From Tricholoma matsutake (Eukaryota > Basidiomycota > Agaricomycetes > Agaricales > Tricholomataceae): DNA of 64,000 nt. The stretch spans positions 8,680,001-8,744,000 of the forward strand of contig AP026544.2 in assembly GCA_026075535.2 (NCBI GenBank), read 5' to 3'. Each line of letters opens with the position of its first letter. The stretch's first letter is position 1. Shown here in pieces: positions 55,849-64,000 of this stretch. A program made the translations under genes and the position numbers. The notes under the pieces are model-generated. The model had not been told where the DNA came from and made no database searches. It saw only the letters and a list, made by a program, of their open reading frames with translations.

Positions 55849-58444
55849 GGGAACAGTGATATTCTGAAATGTCAAAAAGAATGTACTGTCCCTTGTAAGA
55901 AATGCAATAGTTGAGTGGTTGTCGAGGTGTAGATAATGGAAGGGTTTGCACCTTGTCACAGGTACATTGAGCAGGTTACTAGTTGCATAGTGTTTCAAGT
56001 GGGGATGTACCAGTGATGATTACATAATCTCTTCTTTTTTTAATTCTTTTTTTTGGTTTGTATCAATTTATATCCAGTACATTGGTCAGAAAACCATTAG
56101 TGGCTCAATACTGATTGTTATGGAATAAAATAATAATAATAAAATAACCAGGTAGGCACCAGCGAGCAGTGGCAGAGCCCACTTAGGTCACACTTTGGAC
56201 ATCGCAAAGTGGTGGTTACTTATACTGCTGTATGTAAACAGAAGATATTAAATGTCATCATGTGGTGGCAAAGGTTGTAAGTGTCTCAGTGGATCTCACT
56301 ATTTTCTGGCAAAATGAACAATGCTTACTGCTCTATGATTGGAGTTGTTGAATCATGTTTGTGGCCACTTTATAACGCTATCTACAGACATGATTTTGAA
56401 GAGGTTATTACTGACCCCATGGTGGTCACATGATTGGTTCAGGTTCAGGCACCAGTAGATCCAAATTCATCCTTGCCTTCTGCCACATCTTGTGCACTTG
56501 GGGCTTGCCTGAACCACTTGCATCTAGTAGTAGATGCAAGTCCTGCTAGACCAGATGGCTCCAATGCTTGCACCCCTACCATCTCTCATGACAGCATCCC
56601 AGCTAGCTGGGATGCCAGGGGAGAGCTGTGGAAACCAAGTGCTATGATTGGTGCTCCATAGCTCCCCAGGTCTTTTCCCCTTCTGAAGGGGGAGCTATGA
56701 TTGGCTCCGCCTTCCTTGGGAATGGATTGCTTAGGGCCAAGGCTAGCCTCAGGATCCTGGCTGGGTTCGGTGGGTGCTTGGGGTGGGAGGTATGAAGTAT
56801 AGCCTTCTGCCTGGGGCTAGATCATAATCATAGTCAAGTCTATGCCCAAATGGAAAGCAGAGATGGCAAAGCCATCATCTGGGTTCATCAGACTACCCAG
56901 AGTCTAAGGTTTATCTTTCATCTGCTGTTGGTGTTGTGAGGGAGGATACAGTGGTGTGAGAGCGGGCGATGTATGGAATGTTTTAATGTTGTCTGAGTAT
57001 TTGTTCTCACAACTGTATGTATCAGTGCAATGGATGACACTTACTGCTCTATGATTGAGGCTGCTGACTTGGTGTCAAGACTGCTCTATGAATCAATCTA
57101 TGGGTCTGATTTTTGCAGGGGTCCTAGTGCCATTGATGGCACTTCTTTTTTTGTAGGGGAAGATATGTTGTCTCTTGTGCAGTTCAGTGTCATTGGCAAA
57201 GTCAAGGCAACATGTGTCAATGATAATGGTCCACTGCTGATGTTGGGTAAGCTGGAAGTGTGTGGTGAGATGGTGCATCTGTATTGGCAACAGGAGATTT
57301 CTGTGCTGGAGAGGATTGAATTGTAAGACAACTTTGTTGATCAGGGAGTTGACATTGTGGGTTTTTTTTGGGTTATGTGAATGACTCTGATGAGCGATCA
57401 GTGTCCTTGTGTTGAACGTTGGATACACCATTCAGATAGGGGCAATGACTGGATGTTGATATATACATTTTTTCAATATATGGTGAGTAGTGTTTGTTGA
57501 GTGATCATGATTGATGATATGTGTTGACATGTAGTGAATAGTCTGTAAATGTTATTGATGAACAGCTGCAACCTGTGGATGATGGTGATGTGGATGGTCG
57601 GTGAATGTTGTGGCTCTCTTCTACTCAGAGTTCTGATGTCCATGTTTGTTTTATTTGGAAGCTGACATTGGGTGACTTTCTGTAAGGATTTAGAAAAATT
57701 TAGAAGAGTTGATAGGACAACGGGCTGAGTTCGAACACATTTGGAATCAGTCTTTGTAGATATTTCTAAACCATAAGCAAACTAAGTACTGGATTTATTA
57801 GATGCTGATGGAGGGAGCGGGAATGGGATGGGATCATGTGTATTCCCAAAATGGGTCTCTGGAATGCAAAAGATAGAGATCCTATCACACCGATCTCATT
57901 TAGCAAGGTAGAAATTGTTTATAGGTAACTACAAAGGGGTCCTGAGGCCTCTGTAGATCATGCAATCTACAGAGGTTGGTTTTCAGGAACTGAAATGAAA
58001 TTCATCCCAATTTGGCTTCAGCATGGCAGCTGATGGAAGTTTAGAGCATTGAAACCTCTCTAGATTTTTCTAGATCCTTATGGGAAGTCACTCATTGTTC
58101 CAGCAGTGTGGTTCATTGTTGTGTGGTGCTTGGTTCCCAACAAGATCGGAGTCTAGAGGGTGTGCATGTGAGTGAATGTACCGTTGCATGGTAGATGTTG
58201 GTATTTACTTGTAAATTTTCAGCATTATTTCATGTCAGTTAATAGGTTGCAAGTATGTGCACCAGATGGTTTTTGGTTGGAGCATTGGCGACATTTATTG
58301 TTTGAATGAAATACTATGTCAGTAAGTAATCAGTATGAATATGAGGACTGGAAAGATGGGAGTGAAGTGGAAGGTATGGAAAGAAAATGATATGACAATG
58401 ACATGGATGCTATTACACTGAAAAGTTGGAGTGGTGTCTACTGG
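55849..58444. other. Unassigned DNA
   Basis: Short open frames at 56434-56661 and 57030-57326 show no known motif. The segments starting at about 56314 and 57030 look like diverged copies (both encode YCSMI followed by a similar helix), which may mean an old repeat. AATGAAATTCATCCC words occur near 57980. Confidence 0.3.
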
Positions 58445-60690
58445 TCACATCATGCATGCTTTCCCCTTTGCAGTGTTGGAGATTTGAGAGGAATCTGATT
58501 CTGACCAGTCAATTTTCATTGCTGAGTCATTGTGGGCTGGTTTACTGTCTGTCTCCTCATGAATGACTTTAAACTGAGTGCAGGGATCAAGTGTGCAATT
58601 GATGCATGGATGGGTTGAAGATGTGATAGATGTGGCAGGCATCGCCATCCACAACAGTGGTTGGTGATGAATTTTTATTGGGAAATCAGATTTAGTGATG
58701 ACTCTGATAGTTTCTGCATTGAGTTAGAAGGTCTCTTATGGTGAGAGGTGAGTGTCATTCACATGAATAGATGTCACTTACCTTTCTTATTTTTGGTTGG
58801 TTTGAGCTCGCGTTGGGGATGGCCATTTGATACATGTGTAACATGACATTGCACAAGATTATGGTACAGGCATGCAGCTTGTCATAGTATTCCCAAGGAG
58901 GGATGAGATGGAGGTCAATATCTCTGATGTCATGTTGCAGTAGTTTAGCCTCATGATGGTGAGATAAATTGCCACCATAATCTGGCAACAGTTGAGGGTT
59001 GTAATAAGCTCCAATGTATATGTTGCTTTCTATTGCCACAGTGCAGTTTAATAGACTGTGACAGATGTGACAAAAAAAGGGGGTCTGCGTACCAATGGGA
59101 TATGTGACCTCGGTGGTGATTGGGTGTACATCAATGGTGGATGACATAGACACATCTGATTGATCTTTGGTTTTGGTCTGTTCTTCATGCTTGTTGTCAT
59201 TGTCATCTTCATCCTCAATTAGCTTTCACTCGGTCCTGATGGTCAGCAAGTTTGAGGTGGAGGTGATGTTGGTCACATTGGTCATCGTAGTATTGCCATG
59301 GCTTGAGCCGCATTTTTTGCTATCTTGGGAAATAAATTACATAAAATCACTAAAATATTTGAGGAGCTAGACCCCTCAGCTTTTGATGGGATCTAGCTCC
59401 TCAAATATTTTAGTGATTTTATGTAATTTATTTCCCAAGATAGCAAAAAATGTGGCTCGAGCCATGGCAACACTATGTTGGTGGCACCTATACTGTTTTA
59501 AATGTGATGTGCTCAATGGAGGCTAATGTGGACATACCCCATATATGGGTCCAAAATAAATAAGGATGAGATCTCAGGCCTTTGTTAGTTGATGTGGTTG
59601 ATTTCAGCCAGTCAGTGTGCACAAATTGCTATAGATTATAGATTATAGATTAGGGATGATTGACAGCAGAAATAGGACAAGAGGCCATACATTTGGTTGT
59701 TCATCTGAAGTTAATTTGTGGTATATGTTCTGTAGTTCTTGGCATGTGTTATCAAATAAGATACTGATGTTTCAGTGGCACATGTCAGTTTCGCAAGCAC
59801 AAGACAGTATTTGGGTTTGGAACTGTCGATGATGAACTAAGGCAAAGTAAATGAGCTGGTGGCACATGTCCAAAAAAAAAAGTATGTTGTCTGCTTTCAT
59901 AAAGTGATTGCCCTTGGAATCCAACTGCGTGCCTAAGCTGGAGTGGGCGATCTCTCCAAATAACATGAACTTGATTGGTTTGCTGGCATCATTGATGAAA
60001 ATGTGATTATTGTTCCTGGCAGGATTCTCCTTTTCATCAAAGAAGTCGACTTGAAATGAGTATGATGCAAGAGTTTTGAAGGTTTCCTTTGTGAACTCTT
60101 GTAAAAACCTTTCTTGTGATTTTGGAGCAGGGGAGAAGGCTCTGTCACACTGGATGTCTTGATCTGTGGTGGTGGTTATGGGTGAGGATGGTCGCTAGCA
60201 TGATGTCTTAGAATGATGTTGAATTAGGTGAGCCAATGTTGACTTACATTTATAGTGCTGAGAAATTATTTGTGTCGGCATTGTTTAGGTGTTGGGAGGG
60301 ACTTGGGTTGTTGGCATTTGTGACAGATGTGTGTGGTCGCTTGTGATTTGACATCATTGGAGGGATGTGTGGTGGCCATGTCAATAGCGGTAGTGGGAGA
60401 GGTTGAGGTGTTATTGACAGCTGTTGATTCACTGTGTTCTGCACATGGGTCATCCACAAAGCTTTGGTGTGTCCTGTTATCCTCTCCATGTTCTTCTTTG
60501 TCACTTTTCACCTGCAACGATGCCTTTGAGTGTGAGTGGATTTGTTCAGTCCTGTTAAGGTGGGTAATTTTTTTGTGCTTACCTCAGTACCTCTCATCAA
60601 AGCCTGTTGATGCACTGGTGCTTGTGCTGGCATTGCATCAATATGGCACTGTTTCCTTGTGAGGTTGGGCTTGTGCTGGCATTGTGTCAA
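58445..60690 (-). pseudogene. Hypothetical gene, fragmented, likely transposon-derived
   Basis: Coding-like minus-strand parts: 60690-60250 (Gln-, Thr- and Pro-rich, with CHKCQQPKSLPTPKQC, a possible C-x2-C pair); 60148-59772 (SYSFQVDFFDEKE, FINDASKPIKFMLFGEIAHS, DNILFFLDMCHQLIYFALVH); 59153-58755 (FFCHICHSLLNCTVAIESNI, GGNLSHHHEAKLLQHDIRD, IPPWEYYDKLHACTIILCN); and 58654-58445. Frame changes between parts could be introns or decay. The foldback hairpin at 59288-59475 lies between two parts. I do not recognise the family. It sits 3' of the Helitron fragment on the same strand, so it may be Helitron cargo. Confidence 0.35.
59288..59475. repeat. Near-perfect 188-bp foldback hairpin (MITE-like)
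   Basis: Arms of about 85 bases run from TAGTATTGCCATGGCTTGAG to its inverse CTCGAGCCATGGCAACACTA, with only a few mismatches and a loop of about 15 bases at 59374-59390. The outer TAGT(A/G)TTGCC resembles hAT ends, but no 8-bp flanking duplication is seen. Confidence 0.85.
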
Positions 60691-61063
60691 TACAGTGCCA
60701 TTTCCTTGTGAGGTTCAGGTGGTGGGGTACTTACCTACCTAGGTGGTAATCACATAAGTTTAAGCCTACAAAAGAAAACAATAATGTTAGTAGTAAAGAA
60801 AATAATGAAATACTGAAATAAATCTTACTTTTTATGTGTGGGAGCCTTCTCCAACACAGGTGTCAGTTGTCAAACACATAGAACACATGTGATGTGGCAG
60901 GCTTGCAGCCACAGTTGTCACTGTTTGGTGCCATTGAAGGGGTGTGGGGTTGGTTGAGGTGGCTGTTCATGGAGAGGGGTGCAGTTGATCAGTGATTGAT
61001 TGGATGTGATTGATTGATCACTTACCATCAAAAGACTGGTTGTGGTCAGTTGCAACCGGTCTT

Positions 61064-62310
61064 TTAGCAGTCTATAAATAATTTTAAAATCATGCAACTG
61101 GCAACCAGACCAGTCCACAACCACTTCCATTGCAGCTGCAAGACAGACTGGACTGTGGTTGGGTCTGGTTTGGTTGCTAGTTTTTTTTTCAGTCCATGCA
61201 ACTGGACTTTCAAAAACTGTACATCAGCAGGATTGATGGTTATGAAGAATGTGGGCATTCCCAAGCTGAGTGATCATTGCATGAATCTGATTATGCATGT
61301 TGATACATACATGTGGCAGAGGATCCAGGGACATGCTTGTTGATTACACAAACCTCTTGCATTAACCTTAATACTCTGCACTCCTCATTGTCATAAGCCA
61401 TCTTGAAGTCTCCTTGAACAACTCTCTCTAAATCCTGATGGATGACATCCAGAGATGCAGCTGCAGATGTTTTTGCTACTGATGAGAAATTTCTGCACTT
61501 CATCTTCAGGCTGGTCTGTAACAGCAACATTTGTCTCTGTAAAATATTAAACACTGTAAACAAAAAAGAGGGGTGTTCTTGAAATCAATGATTTGTCAAG
61601 TTGAGGAAATGTTTAATGTGCCATTTAAAACACATGGGTTCTTTACATTTCAGGTCCTCCAGTCCACCAACTCCAAATGGGTACAACATTGCATACAGTT
61701 TGGGAAATAGTTGAGGATTAGCAAACTTGTTTTCAGGATTGGCTTCATGAGAAATTTCAAGGTAGCCTCCCTTCTTCTGGATGTGTGATGATGGTGCCAC
61801 TTGCAGTCTGTTAGAAGATGTGTGACCATCGATATTGGATATTACCACCTTTTGTAATGCTATTTCAGCATCAGGAGGCAGTTGCTGATGAATGCTGGAT
61901 GTCATAGAAGACGTTAAGTCATATCTCAATGTTAGAACATCCTCAATGATCAGTGCATGACAGTACATGTTCTATATGAAATGGCAAAAGATCGCTAGCT
62001 GGCAAGCTGTTTAAGACATCATAGTTAATGTTGATGTCAGCATACAAGGGATTATGAGCTTTGGGCCATATTAATGCTTCTCAAACTTTATGAGCATGTA
62101 CAGCAAGAGGCTTTGCTTTATCATGAAGCCATTCAGGAGAAGGAGGAGTTGAGCCAACAAAAATGACACATATATGTAGGTGATGTGATTTCTTCTATGG
62201 AGGGTGGAAGAACTGTGGCACACAATTTCAACTTTCTCAATATGGTTGTTTGCATAAAGACCAAGTGCCATCTGGCTTTGAAGCAAAGCTTGACCCCAGG
62301 TGTTCGTCAT
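61064..62310 (-). pseudogene. Helitron Rep/helicase, N-terminal part, decayed
   Basis: Order on the minus strand: a DUF6570-like part (62310-61980; GQALLQSQMALGLYANNHIE, PPSPEWLHDKAKPLAVHAHK, EALIWPKAHNPLYADININ), then the Helitron_like_N part (61968-61585; GGYLEISHEANPENKFANPQ, LYPFGVGGLEDLKCKEPMCF; 61563-61291; VFNILQRQMLLLQTSLKMKC, EECRVLRLMQEVCVINKHVP) and 61264-61220 (M-G-M-P-T-F-F-I-T-I-N-P-A-D-V). After NPADV the similarity stops in unrelated repeat DNA (61020-61215), so the Rep active site and helicase are absent. Helitrons move by rolling-circle replication; this copy cannot. Stops and frameshifts throughout. Confidence 0.8.
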
Positions 62311-62431
62311 CTAGTTGTGTTCTGATGCTGTGTTGTCTGAGCAGGTTTCATGGCTCCCAGTGTTCTCAGTGCATCATTATGGACAAGTGCTTCAGTGGTC
62401 ATTGATATGGGTTTTTCATGAGGTTTACAAG

Positions 62432-62861
62432 TAGGGCAAGGCAGGGGTTACCCCTGGGTGTCAAATCTCATACCCTTACCCCTACCCCTGAACACCCTAC
62501 CCTTAGGGGTAAGGGTATGGAAACATATAAGGGTTGCCAAGGGTATGGGAGGGTTTGTCAAGGGTACAAGGGTTTGGCACAAAATCAACATGTTTAGAGC
62601 AAAATTCATTTGAAAAGTGTTGATAACTATTGTATTTACTATTAATATCACATATTAACACCTCTTATATGAAAGCCATTATTATGTTGGACAATCCCAA
62701 AATCTGAATTTAATTGATGAAAATCTTGAATATGAGTCTTTGTAGCTGAAAAAATCAAATGATATTCTTACATAAGCATACCCCTGGCATACCCCTACCC
62801 TTACCCCTCATACCCTTAGCCCCAAAACACAAGGGTATACCCCTACCCCTGCCTTGCCTGA
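62432..62861. mobile_element. hAT-type MITE, 430 bp
   Basis: Ends TAGGGCAAGGCAGGGGTTAC and, from the other side, TCAGGCAAGGCAGGGGTAGG. Perfect 8-bp duplications TTTACAAG flank it (62424-62431 and 62862-62869). The interior has ACCCCTACCCC and GGGTAAGGGTATGG words near both ends and no open frame of note. Confidence 0.88.
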
Positions 62862-62869
62862 TTTACAAG

Positions 62870-64000
62870 TGGACTGGGGTCTAGCAGGCATCTCACTGGC
62901 ACTGGCTAGCAGCATCTCAGTTGGTACTATACTATCCCCTGCTATTGGAGACCATTCTAGGTAATTGGGCATGTTATTGTAGTGCTTCTGGCATAAAATA
63001 TCACTGTAATTAACCCTGCATTATGGACAAAAATCATTCTAATAATGCATAATTTTAGTTGCTGGATCTATGCATTATTAAATTATGGGCCCTATCTCCC
63101 TGCTGTTAGGGCAACACCCACTATCTGCTAGCTAAAACCGTGTGGGTTCTCTCTACAAGAAGGGGGCGGGATCTGCGCTTGTGATGGGGGATTGATGGTT
63201 TTGATGTGAGGGGTTATTAATAGGTGAGTTTGTTGACAAAGGCCTTTCACACCAAAAACATAGGTGGAATACCTAAGAGAACACAACTGGGGTCCCCTAG
63301 GCATATATTTAGGGTTTATATACTATGTTACACATATTGTACATTGTTGTTACCGATGCACTCGTACATGCACGTACATTTTGATGCGTGCGAAATAAAA
63401 TTCTCATGCTATCAAAGTGTAGCATAATTTGGCGTCATGTAGCATAATTCGACATAATAAAATAAAAATGAAATTTTATTAGGCAATGGGGTGGTTTCCT
63501 AACACCTGCATTCCATGGTGGTTCCGGTCTGCAAGCCATGCATTATGGGTATTATGAGACTCCACAGCCACATCTAATCATATATGAGTATTTTGACAGG
63601 GAAATAGAAATGAACCCAATGTATGTAGGAATCAGTTTGTACATTGGATTTCAAAAATGATTCACCACTTGATGGCATGGCAAAACATCCAGCGAGGGCT
63701 CTGGTGAGACTGGTGAGAACACTAAATTACCTTTTTTAATGGCATGTTGCCAGAATCTCCTCAGACTGTAGAACTGTCACATGTCATGATAATTACACTT
63801 TTTCTTTTGTAATACTATCATTGACCCAGCAGTGCAAGAAGACCCAGTAGTGCAAGATTTGACATTTAAGTGGCTCAGCATCAACCTCTCCCTTCATGGA
63901 ATTTTTTACATATGGGTGTCGTATCTAATATACATATTCCAAAACCCATAGCCATGTATGTTGAGTGTGAGCAGAGCAAGCGAAGAAAAACCTCATTTTG
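62870..64000. other. Unassigned AT-rich DNA
   Basis: TGCATTAT/ATAATGCA words cluster at 63020-63090. TGTAGCATAATT occurs twice near 63417-63447. No gene, LTR or terminus recognised. Confidence 0.3.

Noticed and set aside
62440..62860. Telomere-like CCCTA/TAGGG repeats
   Set aside because: The words are irregular (ACCCCT, GGGTAAGGG) and belong to the ends of a MITE with 8-bp duplications.

Overview
This looks like nuclear DNA from a filamentous basidiomycete, most likely an agaricomycete. The evidence is the mix of elements: a KDZ-family DNA transposon with CxC2-type cysteine clusters, very short introns (about 40-100 bp) with GTRNGT-type donors and CTAAC/CTGAC branch sites, a chromodomain Ty3/gypsy element, a second gypsy lineage carrying an antisense gene, Copia elements primed by a half initiator tRNA, tRNA-derived SINEs, hAT-type MITEs and Helitron remains. 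I cannot name the species. Almost nothing here is ordinary host coding sequence; it is a nested transposon island.

Layout. 1-1424: 5' end of a minus-strand Copia element (Gag, primer site, LTR) inserted into the end of a KDZ transposon. 1425-11100: KDZ transposon, with long inverted tandem end arrays, a decayed companion gene, and an intact-looking 9-exon transposase of 1091 codons. 11121-12850: another minus-strand gene of unknown function and a field of TGGGCCCA motifs. 13030-13467: a SINE and GC-rich hairpins. 13468-19514: a young chromovirus with 426-bp LTRs, target duplication GAGGG and a putative self-primed PBS. 19.5-31 kb: hairpin and minisatellite-rich DNA plus one plausible host gene (24.0-24.9 kb). 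31072-40963: a complete but dead gypsy element with about 1-kb LTRs, a central copy of its polypurine tract, and an antisense gene with a cysteine cluster. 41-50 kb: a mosaic of Copia fragments, a hAT element, SINEs and tandem intron-like modules. 49.9-55.8 kb: a decayed minus-strand Copia element broken by a solo gypsy LTR and a hAT MITE. 58.4-62.9 kb: a decayed hypothetical gene with a near-perfect hairpin in it, a truncated Helitron Rep gene and another hAT MITE.

The most unusual signal is a dispersed module, seen on both strands in at least four clusters. It has a GC-rich palindrome (H1, about 18 copies), a second GGGCCC-ended palindrome (P), and directly after P a spliceosomal-type intron of 53-65 bp. 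I do not recognise this family.

All repeat comparisons were made by eye on the sequence; no alignment or database search was run.
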